DNA of 55,953 nt from Polaribacter vadi (GCF_018861005.1 NZ_JAHKQL010000031.1:353181-409133), one strand, 5' to 3'; positions 9,275 through 19,289 are shown, counted from the first letter of the stretch. Notes: generated by a model from the letters alone, not told the origin. Numbers and translations are program-made.

Positions 9275-10315
9275 TTGAACTTTATTAAACAAAAATCCTT
9301 TACCACAGTAATTATACATATATTACTATGGCTGTTTTTTATCTTAATAACTGCCATTCAATTTTTTTATAGGTTTAATGCAATACCTAAAATGTTTTAC
9401 ATTTTAAATGGTGTATTAATTACTGTTTTTTATGTTAACTACTCTTTTTTAGTACCAAAACTATTACTAAATAAAAAAATTGGGTTGTACTTAATTACGT
9501 TTGTAGTTTTCTTTTTATTTTTTATGTATGTTTTAGAGCCTTTAATTTTAATTTCTAAAGATTTTCAACCACCAAATGAAACTTTTGAAGATAGAATTCT
9601 TAATCGTAAAGAAAATGGTCCTAGATTTGAATTTAGACCACCAATTATGGTTATTTTATTTTTTGGTTTAAGTACATCAATAAAATTAGTTTCTGAATGG
9701 TATAAAGCAGAAAAAGAGAGAGCCTTAGTTGCATCGCAAAAAGTAAATTCTGAATTATCTTTTTTAAAGGCGCAGTTAAATCCGCATTTTTTATTCAATA
9801 CTTTAAATAGTATTTATTCTCTTGCAAATAAAAAATCTGAAGACACTACTATTGCAATTGTTACACTTTCAGAATTAATGAGATATATGATCTACGAAAC
9901 TAATCAAGAATATATTTCATTAACAAAAGAAGTAGAATACATTAAAAATTATATTTCTTTACATCTATTAAGGTTAAAAGATTCGAGTGGAGTTCGTGTT
10001 AATGTTCACGGAGATTTAAATTACAAAATAGAGCCACTTTTATTGATTTCATTTATAGAAAATGCGTTTAAATATGGTACAAATTATAAGGGTGATACCA
10101 ATATTAGAATTAAAATAAATGTTGAAAATGATGAGCTGCACCTTTATGTTTTTAATGCTTGCTATATTACAAAAGTTAGTGATAAAAATTCTGGAATTGG
10201 CTTAGAAAACATTAAAAATAGGCTAAATTTATTATATCCTAAACAACATACTTTAGAGATAAATAATGAAAAAAAATCGTTTGAAGTCAATTTAACCATT
10301 AAACTAAAAAAATAG
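9275..10315 (+). CDS. LytS/AlgZ-type sensor histidine kinase (His_kinase family)
   Basis: A 346-residue sensor kinase. Four hydrophobic segments (about 10-30, 40-60, 70-95, 125-140) form the membrane part; the kinase core begins with LKAQLNPHFLFNTLNS, where H171 is the phospho-acceptor typical of the His_kinase (PF06580) class. The ATP-binding region follows with IENAFKYG and GIGLENIKNRL. There is no extracellular sensor domain apart from short loops, so it probably senses within the membrane. Translation starts at TTG, the only start giving a complete TM1. Its stop is directly followed by the ATG of the response regulator (TAGATG), so the two form a tightly coupled operon. Confidence 0.9.
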   Translation: MNFIKQKSFTTVIIHILLWLFFILITAIQFFYRFNAIPKMFYILNGVLITVFYVNYSFLVPKLLLNKKIGLYLITFVVFFLFFMYVLEPLILISKDFQPPNETFEDRILNRKENGPRFEFRPPIMVILFFGLSTSIKLVSEWYKAEKERALVASQKVNSELSFLKAQLNPHFLFNTLNSIYSLANKKSEDTTIAIVTLSELMRYMIYETNQEYISLTKEVEYIKNYISLHLLRLKDSSGVRVNVHGDLNYKIEPLLLISFIENAFKYGTNYKGDTNIRIKINVENDELHLYVFNACYITKVSDKNSGIGLENIKNRLNLLYPKQHTLEINNEKKSFEVNLTIKLKK

Positions 10316-11020
10316 ATGAAATGTATTATTATAGATGATGAGCCTTTAGCATTAGAGTTATTAGAAGATTTTATCTCTAAAATCGATTTTTTAGAATTAG
10401 TGGCCTCTTGTTCTAGTGGTATAGAAGCAATGTCTGCTCTACAAAAAGAACAAGTAGATCTTATTTTTACTGATATAGAAATGCCAGATTTTTCTGGTAT
10501 AGATTTTATTAAAACTTTAGAACAAAAACCTATGTTTATTTTTACAACAGCCTATTCTCATTATGCTGTAGAGGGTTTTAACCTAAATGCTATTGATTAT
10601 TTAGTAAAGCCTATTCCTTTTCATCGATTTTTAAAAGCTGCTACAAGAGCCAATAATTTACTATTATCTAAAAGTAAACCTGCACCTGTAGAAGTACAAA
10701 AAGAAGCATGTGATTTTATTTTTGTAAAATCAGAATACGAGAACATAAAAATTAACTTATCAGAAATAAAATATATAGAATCTTTAAAAGATTATATTAA
10801 AATTTACACCAATAAAGAAAAACCAATTTTAACCTTAAGTAGCCTAAAAAGTTTTGAAGAAAGATTAGGGAAAACAAATTTTTTAAGAGTACATAAATCT
10901 TTTATAGTTGGTTTAAAACACATTTATTCTGTGCAAAGAAATAGAATTATTATAGATGATAAATGGATACCAATTGGTTTAAATTATAGAGAAGATTTCA
11001 TTAAAAAGATTGATAACTAA
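10316..11020 (+). CDS. LytTR-family response regulator
   Basis: A 234-residue regulator partner of the preceding kinase. The receiver domain has the acidic pair D7-D8, the phospho-acceptor D53 in FTDIEMPD, the conserved threonine in FIFTTAYSHY and the lysine in DYLVKPI. The C-terminal half (about 128-234) is a LytTR DNA-binding domain: FVKSEYENIKI, IKYIESLKDYIKIY and FLRVHKSFIVG. LytTR regulators bind repeated short sites upstream of their targets; targets here are unknown. It ends one base before the convergent alkB gene. Confidence 0.93.
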   Translation: MKCIIIDDEPLALELLEDFISKIDFLELVASCSSGIEAMSALQKEQVDLIFTDIEMPDFSGIDFIKTLEQKPMFIFTTAYSHYAVEGFNLNAIDYLVKPIPFHRFLKAATRANNLLLSKSKPAPVEVQKEACDFIFVKSEYENIKINLSEIKYIESLKDYIKIYTNKEKPILTLSSLKSFEERLGKTNFLRVHKSFIVGLKHIYSVQRNRIIIDDKWIPIGLNYREDFIKKIDN

Positions 11021-11021
11021 C

Positions 11022-11624
11022 CTACAATTCTATAGTTCTAAACGTTAAATTAATTCTGGGCGAATGTACTTTTTTAGTAGGTGGTAATCTGTGTAACCAA
11101 TGGGTTTGAGTCCCTTCTTTCATTACTAACAAACTACCTCTTTCTAAAACAATATCTATTCTTTGTTTGTTTTCTTTATGTTTAAAAGAAAATTTACGTT
11201 CAGCACCCAAAGATAAAGAGGCAATTGCTCCATTTTTTTTCATCATTTTTTCACCATCAGAATGATAAGCCATGCCTTCATCACCTGAATGATATAAATT
11301 TAACAAACAAGAATTATACGTTTCATTAGATTCTTGCTCTACAATTTCTTTAAGTGCTAACAATTCTGGAATCCAGAGATTTGCTGTTTTTGTAACTTTA
11401 GAATACGTATAAGAATATTCTGATGCCCCATACCAAGCCACTTTTCTTTTAGTGATTATCTTTTTACCAAAAATTATAGCTTCATCATTTTTCCAATTTA
11501 TTTTATTGAATAACTCCTGATAGTAAAAATCAGATTGTTGCTTGCTTAATACAATTCCATGATAATTTGTAACGCCATCAAAAGGCAAAATATTAGTGAT
11601 TTTATCCGAAGAAAATAAATCCAT
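11022..11624 (-). CDS. alkB: AlkB-like 2-oxoglutarate/Fe(II) DNA dioxygenase
   Basis: A 200-residue dioxygenase that removes methyl groups from 1-methyladenine and 3-methylcytosine in DNA. The iron triad is visible: H121 and D123 in AYHSDGE and H178 in THWLHRLP, with the 2-oxoglutarate-binding arginines in PRINLTFR (190-196). It resembles the ALKBH2/3 subgroup. The reading frame is open up to 11756, but the ATG at 11624 is chosen because family homology begins there (MDLFSSDKITN) and a -7 element (TAATTTTG, minus strand, 11639-11646) would start transcription just upstream. It lies back to back with uvrB, another DNA repair gene. Confidence 0.93.
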   Translation of the reverse strand: MDLFSSDKITNILPFDGVTNYHGIVLSKQQSDFYYQELFNKINWKNDEAIIFGKKIITKRKVAWYGASEYSYTYSKVTKTANLWIPELLALKEIVEQESNETYNSCLLNLYHSGDEGMAYHSDGEKMMKKNGAIASLSLGAERKFSFKHKENKQRIDIVLERGSLLVMKEGTQTHWLHRLPPTKKVHSPRINLTFRTIEL

Positions 11625-11638
11625 ACTATAAAAATAAT

Positions 11639-11646
11639 CAAAATTA
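11639..11646 (-). promoter_or_regulatory. -7 element upstream of alkB
   Basis: Minus-strand TAATTTTG fits TAnnTTTG and gives a leader of about 8 bases to the ATG at 11624. It helps to reject the longer reading frame. No -33 identified. Confidence 0.3.
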
Positions 11647-11822
11647 AATAATACCAGTTCTAGTGATTTAGATTTAGAAAAAAAATATCGAGAACTATTT
11701 ACAATTGCCAAAATAATTATCTTTCGTAAAATCGAAAGACTTAATGCAAATTTCACTTATTTTCAGTCGTAAAATTCATTCGAATTAATAGAATTTTTGA
11801 TTAGGTTGTGTATTTTTACAAG

Positions 11823-13811
11823 ATGGAATTTAAACTTGTATCCGATTTTTTACCAACAGGAGATCAACCTAATGCTATTAAAGAACTTTCTGCAGGTATT
11901 TTAGCAGGAGAAAAATATCAAACTTTATTAGGAGTAACTGGCTCAGGTAAAACTTTTTCTGTTGCAAATGTTGTAAAGGAAGTGAAAAAACCAACATTGG
12001 TTTTGGCACATAATAAAACTTTAGCAGCTCAATTATACTCAGAGTTCAAACAGTTTTTTCCAGAAAATGCTGTAGAATATTTTGTTTCATATTACGATTA
12101 TTATCAACCAGAGGCTTATATACCTGTTACTGGAACCTATATAGAAAAAGATTTATCTATAAATGATGATATAGAAAGATTGCGTTTAAGCACAACCTCT
12201 TCCCTACTTTCTGGCAGACGAGATGTTTTGGTTGTGGCTTCAGTTTCTTGTTTGTATGGTATTGGAAATCCGATAGAATTTAAGAAAAACGTAATTCCAA
12301 TTCATAGAGATCAGCAAATTTCTAGAACTAAATTTTTACATCAATTAGTACAAAGTTTATATTCTAGAACTGAAATAGAAATAAAAAGCGGAACATTTAA
12401 AGTTAAGGGTGATGTTGTAACCATTTATCCATCTTATGGTGATAATGGGTATAGAGTTCATTTTTTTGGTGATGAAATTGAAGAAATCGAATCTTTTGAT
12501 TTAGAGAGTCAGACAGTTTTAGAAAACTTTGATGAGCTGAATATTTATCCTGCAAACTTGTTTGTAACCTCTCCAGATGTTTTACAAAATGCCATTCATC
12601 AAATTCAAGATGATATGATGAAACAGGTAGATTATTTTAAAGAAATAGGGAAACATTTAGAAGCCAAACGTTTAAAAGAACGAACAGAATTCGATTTAGA
12701 AATGATTCGTGAGCTAGGTTATTGTTCTGGTATTGAGAACTATTCAAGATATTTAGATGGTAGAGAACCAGGAACAAGACCTTTCTGTTTGTTAGATTAT
12801 TTCCCTGATGATTATTTAATGGTGATTGATGAAAGTCATGTAACTGTGCCACAAACTCACGCAATGTATGGTGGAGATAGAAGTAGAAAAGAGAACTTAG
12901 TTGAATATGGTTTTCGATTGCCAGCTGCAATGGATAATCGTCCTTTAAAGTTCGATGAATTCGAAGCCTTACAAAATCAAACCATTTTTGTTTCTGCAAC
13001 TCCTGCAGATTACGAATTAGAAAAAACAGAAGGAGTTTTTGTAGAGCAAGTAATAAGGCCAACAGGTTTATTAGATCCTATAATTGAAATTAGACCTAGC
13101 ATTAATCAAATTGATGATTTAATTGAGGAAATTCAGGTTCGAGTAGAAAAAGACGAACGTACTTTAGTAACTACTTTAACCAAAAGAATGGCAGAGGAAT
13201 TGACCAAATATTTAACAAGAGTTGATATTCGTTGTAGATACATACATTCTGATGTAGATACTTTAGAACGTGTAGAAATTATGCAAGATTTGCGTAAAGG
13301 TTTGTTTGATGTTTTAATTGGTGTAAACCTATTAAGAGAAGGTTTAGATTTACCAGAAGTGTCTTTAGTTGCCATTTTAGATGCTGATAAAGAAGGTTTT
13401 TTAAGAAGTCACAGATCTATAACCCAAACTGTAGGTAGAGCTGCAAGAAACGTAAATGGTTTAGCTATTCTATATGCAGATAAAATGACAAACAGTATGC
13501 AAAAAACCATTGATGAAACTGAACGTAGACGTGAAAAACAGATTGCTTACAATACTGCAAATAACATAACCCCTACTCAAATTAATAAAAAGATTGATAA
13601 TACTTTATCTAAATCTGCTATTTCTAGTTATCATTATGACAATGCAAAGCAAGTTGCTGCAGAACAAGATTTACAATATTTACCAAAAGAAGAAATAGAA
13701 AAACGCATAAGAGAGAAACGCAAAGCAATGGAAGCTGCAGCTAAAAATTTAGACTTTATTGTAGCTGCAAAATTACGTGATGAAATTGCTGTTTTAAAAG
13801 AGAAGATTTAG
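11823..13811 (+). CDS. uvrB: Excinuclease ABC subunit B
   Basis: UvrB is the damage-verifying helicase-like subunit of nucleotide excision repair; it receives DNA from UvrA and positions UvrC. The 662-residue protein is full length, with the N-terminus FKLVSDFLPTGDQPNAI, Walker A GVTGSGKT, the beta-hairpin region YYDYYQPEAYIP, the Walker B box VIDESHV, the GREPGTRPFCLLDYF segment, helicase motifs V and VI (LREGLDLPEV; QTVGRAARN) and a C-terminal UVR motif from about residue 625. The ATG at 11823 is used rather than the GTG at 11808 because it gives the family N-terminus. It is divergent from alkB. Confidence 0.98.
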   Translation: MEFKLVSDFLPTGDQPNAIKELSAGILAGEKYQTLLGVTGSGKTFSVANVVKEVKKPTLVLAHNKTLAAQLYSEFKQFFPENAVEYFVSYYDYYQPEAYIPVTGTYIEKDLSINDDIERLRLSTTSSLLSGRRDVLVVASVSCLYGIGNPIEFKKNVIPIHRDQQISRTKFLHQLVQSLYSRTEIEIKSGTFKVKGDVVTIYPSYGDNGYRVHFFGDEIEEIESFDLESQTVLENFDELNIYPANLFVTSPDVLQNAIHQIQDDMMKQVDYFKEIGKHLEAKRLKERTEFDLEMIRELGYCSGIENYSRYLDGREPGTRPFCLLDYFPDDYLMVIDESHVTVPQTHAMYGGDRSRKENLVEYGFRLPAAMDNRPLKFDEFEALQNQTIFVSATPADYELEKTEGVFVEQVIRPTGLLDPIIEIRPSINQIDDLIEEIQVRVEKDERTLVTTLTKRMAEELTKYLTRVDIRCRYIHSDVDTLERVEIMQDLRKGLFDVLIGVNLLREGLDLPEVSLVAILDADKEGFLRSHRSITQTVGRAARNVNGLAILYADKMTNSMQKTIDETERRREKQIAYNTANNITPTQINKKIDNTLSKSAISSYHYDNAKQVAAEQDLQYLPKEEIEKRIREKRKAMEAAAKNLDFIVAAKLRDEIAVLKEKI

Positions 13812-13852
13812 ATAAATTAACACTATAATAAAATAAAAATTAATAAAAAATT

Positions 13853-14287
13853 ATGCTTAAAACATCAGTAATACACCCAACAATAATGGAAGTTCTTGCA
13901 CGTTCAGGACACTTTGCTCAAGTAGTAATTGCAGATGGTAATTTGCCTGTAGGTGCTATGAATGGACCAAATTCTACAACTGTTCATCTTAACTTTAAAC
14001 CTGGTTTATTAGATGCGTTAACAGTTTTAGAAGGCATTTTAGAGGTTTGTCCAATACAAGGTGCAATTGTTATGCAAAAACCAGCAGAAGCAAACGCAGA
14101 AATACATGATTCTTATAAAAAACTTTTAGGTGATGTTTCTTGGGATGAAATGGAACGTTGGGCTTTTTATGATAAAATTAGAGACCCTTTAACTACCTTA
14201 ATTATTCAAACAGGAGAACAAAGAAGATTCGCTAACTTAATATTGACTGTTGGTGTAGTTAAAATGGCTGAAGAAAGTAATTTTTAA
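13853..14287 (+). CDS. RbsD/FucU family sugar mutarotase
   Basis: A 144-residue member of the RbsD/FucU family, which interconverts anomers or ring forms of ribose (pyranase) or L-fucose (mutarotase). Visible family signatures are the catalytic histidine in SGHFAQVVIADGNLP (about 18-32), the hydrophobic middle, and the C-terminal RRFANLILTVGV block with the sugar-binding Tyr/Phe-Ala-Asn. FucU-like length (about 140) and the LKTSVIHPTIMEVLA start suggest the FucU branch, but no fucose or ribose genes are adjacent, so the sugar is uncertain. It follows uvrB after 41 bases and may be transcribed with it. Confidence 0.85.
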   Translation: MLKTSVIHPTIMEVLARSGHFAQVVIADGNLPVGAMNGPNSTTVHLNFKPGLLDALTVLEGILEVCPIQGAIVMQKPAEANAEIHDSYKKLLGDVSWDEMERWAFYDKIRDPLTTLIIQTGEQRRFANLILTVGVVKMAEESNF

Positions 14288-14329
14288 TTTTTATATTTAT
14301 ATGTGAAAATTAAATTTATAAAAACTGCT

Positions 14330-15412
14330 ATGAAACTTTTATTGACCTTAAACCTATTTCTATTACTCTCATTTAGTCTATTTTCACAAGAATATTCATT
14401 TAAAAAGAATGGCTATTATTTTACTAAAAACAAAACAGCTACAAAAGATTTTATAAATACTAATTATCATAAAAATTTAGATAGCAAAGGATATATTTTT
14501 AGCGTTAAAGCTATACTTTTTAAGGAACAAAATAAAATAAGTGTTAGTGATGATTTTTACGGATTATTTGAATCCAATAAAAATAATTACGAAGCTTCTA
14601 TCGATTATTTAGAAACGTATTTAAACTATTATTCCAAATTTAAATCCAACTCTTTTTATACCATAAAAGATAGTGTGTTTACATTTAAAATAGTTCCATA
14701 TATAAATGAACCTATCAAAAAAAATAACATAAAGTCAATTCGTTATAAAGGAGTTTTTAATGATGAAAATAGTTTTACTTTAACAGAAAAAAACACCTAC
14801 AATCATAAAAATGAAATCATTAAAAGTTATAAAATAAATAAAACTTATATTTTTAAACCTTTTATAATTAAAACAGAAAAATTTTATAATGATGATTTAA
14901 AAGAAATTAGCTTTGAAGATTATAAAAAGTTAGCAGAAGATGATTCAAATATTTTATTTGATGAAACTAATGATAGCATCATTTTTAAAATGGCTTTAAA
15001 GAAAATTAAAACTAGTAGATTTAATATAAATGAATTTGATAAAATAAAAAATAATATTGAAAATATTACTAAAAAATCTATTGATGAAGACAAAACTATA
15101 ATACTAAATTTTATTAATTTAAGTTGTGATTGTCCTAATAATGAACATTCAATTTACTTTAAGAAAAGGTACAAGAAGTATTTAAAAAAGGTCGATAAAA
15201 AAGATAATATTCAACAACTTTTTATAGCTGTTAATCCAAGTGAAATTAAAATTGGTTTAGATTACTTTAATGATAATGATTCTTATTTAACTAAAACTTT
15301 GTTTAAAAAAATTCGTTTAAATGGATTTGTAATCATAAAACCAAATGGAAATTATTACCTTGAAAGAGAAGGCTATAATTTTAATTTAAATAAAATATTA
15401 GAAAAAATTTAG
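14330..15412 (+). CDS. Exported protein of unknown function with a C-terminal CxC segment
   Basis: A 360-residue protein not recognised. It has a clear signal peptide ending near SLFSQ, then a lysine- and asparagine-rich, beta-prone body of about 240 residues. The last 100 residues hold TIILNFINLSCDCPNN and later GFVIIKPNGNYYLEREG; a beta strand followed by a CxC turn and a late FVIIKPNG strand resembles a degenerate thioredoxin fold, but this is only a suggestion. The ATG at 14330 is preferred over the GTG at 14303 because it gives a compact signal peptide. It is very AT-rich even for this window, consistent with a lineage-specific gene. It ends 6 bases from a convergent gene. Confidence 0.65.
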   Translation: MKLLLTLNLFLLLSFSLFSQEYSFKKNGYYFTKNKTATKDFINTNYHKNLDSKGYIFSVKAILFKEQNKISVSDDFYGLFESNKNNYEASIDYLETYLNYYSKFKSNSFYTIKDSVFTFKIVPYINEPIKKNNIKSIRYKGVFNDENSFTLTEKNTYNHKNEIIKSYKINKTYIFKPFIIKTEKFYNDDLKEISFEDYKKLAEDDSNILFDETNDSIIFKMALKKIKTSRFNINEFDKIKNNIENITKKSIDEDKTIILNFINLSCDCPNNEHSIYFKKRYKKYLKKVDKKDNIQQLFIAVNPSEIKIGLDYFNDNDSYLTKTLFKKIRLNGFVIIKPNGNYYLEREGYNFNLNKILEKI

Positions 15413-15418
15413 GCTGAA

Positions 15419-16300
15419 CTACAAAACCCCAATCTCATTAATCATATCAGAAGATGGGTTTTTCTGTTCTTTAATATCAAAATAAATAAAGACTGTAACC
15501 ACTACTGAAAATATATAAAGTATAAATTTAGCTAAATATGCAAAGCCCAGAAAACCTAAATATACTGGATCTGAAAATATACTAATCAATTCAGTAGCTT
15601 CTTGATTTTGTATCATAGCTGCCATATCTGTTCCCATATACAAAGTAGCTGGTAGATTAATAATATAACCTGCTACACCAATTAATATTTGTACAACAAT
15701 TAAAATTCCAAAAGTTTCCCACCAGTGTTCTTTAATAAAACCAAATGAATCATTAATTGCATCGAAAACACCTTTGTTTTGAAAAATAAGTAAACATATA
15801 GATAAGGATAAAACAACACCTAAATAAATACCAGGTACAAAACAAAATAATAACCCAAAACCAACTATTATACCAACTAAAAAAAACAAACCAACATAAG
15901 ACCAAAAATTTTCTTTAGATAGATTTTGTATTTCTTTATAATTAACAACCCCTTTATTTTCTACGTAAGATTTTATGTAAGATAAAGAAGCTACTGTTAC
16001 TAATGCATAAGCCACTAAATAAGCAAAAATAAAACCTATAAAAGGTATTAATAATTGTGAAAAATTAAAATTAATGTCGTTCTCATATTGATTAAATTGC
16101 AACAAATCTGCATATAATGGCATAAAACTCATTACAAAATATAAGGCAAAACCAATAGCTATTAAAACAGGAATTATAGAAATTTTAATTATTGTACCAA
16201 AAAAAGGTTTCCATTCTACACTTAAAAACTTAAAAGTATCAGAAAGCATATCACCTAAACCTCTAACTTTTTTAAAATTTACAAAATTCTGTTCTTCCAT
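15419..16300 (-). CDS. Multi-pass membrane protein of unknown function
   Basis: A 293-residue integral membrane protein with about six hydrophobic segments (roughly 38-62, 85-108, 135-165, 168-182, 198-220, 250-275). The N-terminal cytoplasmic part carries FKKVRGLGDMLSDTFKFL, which resembles the amphipathic entry of the DUF975 / glycerophosphodiester phosphodiesterase membrane-domain type proteins. No catalytic motif is visible. The ATG at 16300 is preferred; an upstream in-frame TTG at 16315 would add five residues. It begins 33 bases after guaB and is probably co-transcribed, but a functional link to GMP synthesis is not implied. Confidence 0.65.
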   Translation of the reverse strand: MEEQNFVNFKKVRGLGDMLSDTFKFLSVEWKPFFGTIIKISIIPVLIAIGFALYFVMSFMPLYADLLQFNQYENDINFNFSQLLIPFIGFIFAYLVAYALVTVASLSYIKSYVENKGVVNYKEIQNLSKENFWSYVGLFFLVGIIVGFGLLFCFVPGIYLGVVLSLSICLLIFQNKGVFDAINDSFGFIKEHWWETFGILIVVQILIGVAGYIINLPATLYMGTDMAAMIQNQEATELISIFSDPVYLGFLGFAYLAKFILYIFSVVVTVFIYFDIKEQKNPSSDMINEIGVL

Positions 16301-16333
16301 AATTTCTGTTTTCAAAGCAATTTTTAAACAATT

Positions 16334-17809
16334 TTATCTTCTACTGTAATTTGGTGATTCTTTTGTAATAGCTACATCATGAGGATGACTTTCATTAATT
16401 CCACTTGCTGTAATTCTTATAAACTGACCAGTTTCTTTTAAAGTTTCAACGTCTTTTGCTCCACAATATCCCATACCTGCACGTAAACCACCAACAAATT
16501 GATGAATACTTTCAAACAATTCTCCTTTATATGGCACACGACCTACAATACCTTCTGGAACTAATTTTTTAATATCATCTTCTACATCTTGAAAGTATCT
16601 GTCTTTAGAACCTTGTTTCATAGCTTCTACAGACCCCATACCTCTATAAGATTTAAACTTTCTACCTTCGTAAATAATTGTTTCTCCTGGAGATTCTTTT
16701 GTACCCGCCAATAAAGAACCTAACATAACAGTATCTGCACCAGCAGCAATTGCTTTAGGTATATCTCCTGTATAACGAATTCCTCCATCAGCAATTACAG
16801 GAACTCCACTACCTTTTATAGCATTTGCAACTTCTAATACTGCAGAAAATTGAGGAAAACCTACACCTGCAACAACTCTTGTTGTACAAATAGAACCTGG
16901 TCCAATACCTACTTTTACTGCATCTGCACCAGCTGCAACTAAATATTGTGCTGCTTCTGGAGTAGCAATATTACCAACAACAACATCTAATTCTGGAAAT
17001 TTTTCTTTTAAACTTCTCAATACTTTTACAACTCCTTCTGTATGACCATGAGCAGTATCTATAATTACAGCATCTACACCAGCATTTACCAAAGCTGCTG
17101 CTCTATCTACAGCATCTTTTGTTACACCTAATGCTGCTGCAACTCTTAATCTACCATAAGTATCTTTGTTTGCAATTGGTTTTTGAGTAACTTTAGTAAT
17201 ATCTCTAAATGTAATTAATCCTTTTAAAATATAATCTTCATCAACAATTAAAAGTTTTTCAATTTTATAATTCTGAAGAATTTTTTCTGCATCTTTTAAA
17301 GAAGTACCAACTGCAGCAGTTATTAGATTTTCGCTTGTCATAACCTCTACAATAGGTCTACTATTATTATGCTCAAAACGTAAATCTCTGTTGGTTACAA
17401 TACCTTCTAATTTTCCATCTTTATCAACAACAGGTATACCACCAATACTATGCTCTCGCATATTATTTTTTGCATCTGCAACAACAGCTGTTAAAGGCAA
17501 AGTAACAGGATCTAAAATCATACCACTTTCTGCTCTTTTTACTTTTCTAACTTCTTGAGCTTGCTGCTCAATCGTCATATTTTTATGTAAAACACCTATA
17601 CCACCTTCTCTAGCCATAGCAATAGCTAATGAAGATTCTGTAACAGTATCCATAGCTGCAGAAACTATTGGTACATTAATAGTTATGTTTCTAGTAAATT
17701 TTGTTTGTATACTAACTTCTCTTGGAAGAACTTGAGAAAAAGCTGGAACTAAAAGAACGTCATCATAAGTAAGACCTTCTCCTAAAATTTTGTTTTCGTG
17801 TGCTATCAT
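16334..17809 (-). CDS. guaB: Inosine-5'-monophosphate dehydrogenase
   Basis: GuaB oxidises IMP to XMP with NAD+, the committed step of guanine nucleotide synthesis. The 491-residue enzyme is complete: TIM barrel with [11 protein letters not shown] at the start, two CBS domains (about 90-205), the NAD site and the catalytic loop [11 protein letters not shown] with its cysteine nucleophile, the [12 protein letters not shown] strand and [13 protein letters not shown]. The flap arginine/tyrosine region follows, as does [22 protein letters not shown]. The ATG at 17809 ([12 protein letters not shown]) is preferred to TTG at 17815. A strong promoter lies just upstream. Confidence 0.98.
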   Translation of the reverse strand: MIAHENKILGEGLTYDDVLLVPAFSQVLPREVSIQTKFTRNITINVPIVSAAMDTVTESSLAIAMAREGGIGVLHKNMTIEQQAQEVRKVKRAESGMILDPVTLPLTAVVADAKNNMREHSIGGIPVVDKDGKLEGIVTNRDLRFEHNNSRPIVEVMTSENLITAAVGTSLKDAEKILQNYKIEKLLIVDEDYILKGLITFRDITKVTQKPIANKDTYGRLRVAAALGVTKDAVDRAAALVNAGVDAVIIDTAHGHTEGVVKVLRSLKEKFPELDVVVGNIATPEAAQYLVAAGADAVKVGIGPGSICTTRVVAGVGFPQFSAVLEVANAIKGSGVPVIADGGIRYTGDIPKAIAAGADTVMLGSLLAGTKESPGETIIYEGRKFKSYRGMGSVEAMKQGSKDRYFQDVEDDIKKLVPEGIVGRVPYKGELFESIHQFVGGLRAGMGYCGAKDVETLKETGQFIRITASGINESHPHDVAITKESPNYSRR

Positions 17810-17833
17810 TTGCAATTAAGATATAATTGCGTA

Positions 17834-17865
17834 CAAATTTACAACTAATAATTGAATACTAACAA
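17834..17865 (-). promoter_or_regulatory. Bacteroidetes-type promoter of guaB
   Basis: Minus strand: TTG, 21 bases, TAAATTTG. Predicted start of transcription near 17827, leaving a leader of about 18 bases before the guaB ATG. Confidence 0.6.
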
Positions 17866-17922
17866 TTTAAATTCATTTTGAAAATTTAATAAATTTTTAT
17901 TTATAATTAATCTTAATAAAGA

Positions 17923-17953
17923 TTGTTTTGTTGGTAAAAAATTATTTTATTTG
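17923..17953 (+). promoter_or_regulatory. Predicted promoter of the first imelysin gene
   Basis: TTG, 20 bases, TTTATTTG, one mismatch from TAnnTTTG. Predicted leader is about 28 bases. It would drive the plus-strand half of the imelysin cluster. Confidence 0.4.
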
Positions 17954-17987
17954 CACATAATTTAAAATAAGTCTAAATAAAAACAAT

Positions 17988-19205
17988 ATGAAATTTAAAA
18001 TTACAAGTTTACTTTTTTTATCAATCTTAACTCTATCATTTATATCCTGTTCTAATGATAATAATGATGTTGAAGATACAGATACAGCAGAAGTATCAGA
18101 ATTTTTAGAAACTTATGCAGATATAGTATCTCAAAACTATGCAGACACTTATAATACTGCTGTTTCTATGCAAACAAAAATAGATGCCTTTATTGCTGCT
18201 CCTAGTGAAACTACTTTAGAAGAAGCACAAGATGCATGGTTATATGCTAGAGATTTCTATGGACAAACTGAAGCTTATAGAGAAGCAAATGGACCAATTG
18301 ACAATGAAGATTTGTTAGGTACAGAAGGACAAATTAATGCTTGGCCATTAGATGAATCTTATATCGACTATGTATTTAATACTACAGGAGGTGTAGAGCA
18401 AAATGGTTTAATTGGTGATACTTCGTTTGAACTAACTGAAGCAAATATTATCTCAAAAAATGAAGAAGGAAAAGATGACAATATTTCTACTGGATGGCAT
18501 GCAATTGAATTTTTACTTTGGGGACAAGATTTAAACTACGATCCTATTAACCATACAACAGATAATTATTCTGTTTCTGGAGATAGATCATATACTGATT
18601 ATTCAACAGCAGATTTTGCAGATAGAAGAGCAACATACTTAAAAATTGTTACAGATTTATTAGTTAATGATTTAAATGATTTAAAAACTACTTGGGCTGT
18701 TGGTGGGTCTTACAGAACTACTTTTGAAGCTTTAGATGAAAATGAAGCATTAGTAAACATTTTAAATGGTATTGGTTTTATTTCTAATGGTGAAGTAGCT
18801 TTAGAGAGAATTGATCCTGCAATTGATGAAGGTCAAGAAAATGAGCATTCTTGTTTTTCTGATAACACAAATCAAGACATGTGGGCAAATGTAAATGGTA
18901 TAAATAATATTATAGTTGGTAGCTATACTTCAGAAAGTGGTACTACAATTTCAGGAACTTCTTTAATTGATATTGTAAAAGTAGAAAACACAGAAATTTC
19001 TAGTGATTTAGAAACAAAAGCCACAGATACACTTACAAAACTTGCTACTTTATTAAGTTTAGGTAAAAATTTTGATGAAATTATTAGCGAAGAAACTTTA
19101 GGTTCTAATGGACCTGCAGGTCAATTATCTTCTGCTTTAAAAGCACAAGGTATTGCAATATCTGATGCAGCAAATGCTTTAGGAGTAAATATTACAATTA
19201 ACTAA
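17988..19205 (+). CDS. Imelysin-family (peptidase M75) lipoprotein, canonical member
   Basis: A 405-residue lipoprotein (lipobox ending at C21) of the imelysin family, which includes the iron-regulated IrpA/ICMP proteins. It keeps the family motif GxHxxE as GWHAIE (169-174) and the second conserved region ERIDPAID ... EHSCFSDNT (about 273-294), both of which line the presumed metal site. Despite the M75 name no protease activity is established for this family; binding of iron at the cell surface is the favoured role. It starts the plus-strand part of the cluster and is followed by a perfect hairpin terminator, so it may be made in excess over the di-heme gene downstream. Confidence 0.92.
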   Translation: MKFKITSLLFLSILTLSFISCSNDNNDVEDTDTAEVSEFLETYADIVSQNYADTYNTAVSMQTKIDAFIAAPSETTLEEAQDAWLYARDFYGQTEAYREANGPIDNEDLLGTEGQINAWPLDESYIDYVFNTTGGVEQNGLIGDTSFELTEANIISKNEEGKDDNISTGWHAIEFLLWGQDLNYDPINHTTDNYSVSGDRSYTDYSTADFADRRATYLKIVTDLLVNDLNDLKTTWAVGGSYRTTFEALDENEALVNILNGIGFISNGEVALERIDPAIDEGQENEHSCFSDNTNQDMWANVNGINNIIVGSYTSESGTTISGTSLIDIVKVENTEISSDLETKATDTLTKLATLLSLGKNFDEIISEETLGSNGPAGQLSSALKAQGIAISDAANALGVNITIN

Positions 19206-19232
19206 TAACCAAGTTAATTAAAATACTTTTTT

Positions 19233-19266
19233 ACTGAAGTCTCAATAATGAGACTTCAGTTTTTTA
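19233..19266 (+). terminator. Terminator between the first imelysin gene and the di-heme gene
   Basis: Perfect 12-base stem ACTGAAGTCTCA / TGAGACTTCAGT with a four-base loop, followed by TTTTT. It lies 27 bases after the imelysin stop and 24 bases before the next start, so it may act as partial terminator or mRNA 3' stabiliser within the operon. Confidence 0.8.
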
Positions 19267-19289
19267 GTTTAATTATGTAAAAAAATATA

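Noticed and set aside
12637..13062. A 141-codon minus-strand frame inside uvrB
   Set aside because: It lies fully within the strongly conserved uvrB coding sequence, is leucine-rich low-complexity antisense sequence and has no recognisable motif.
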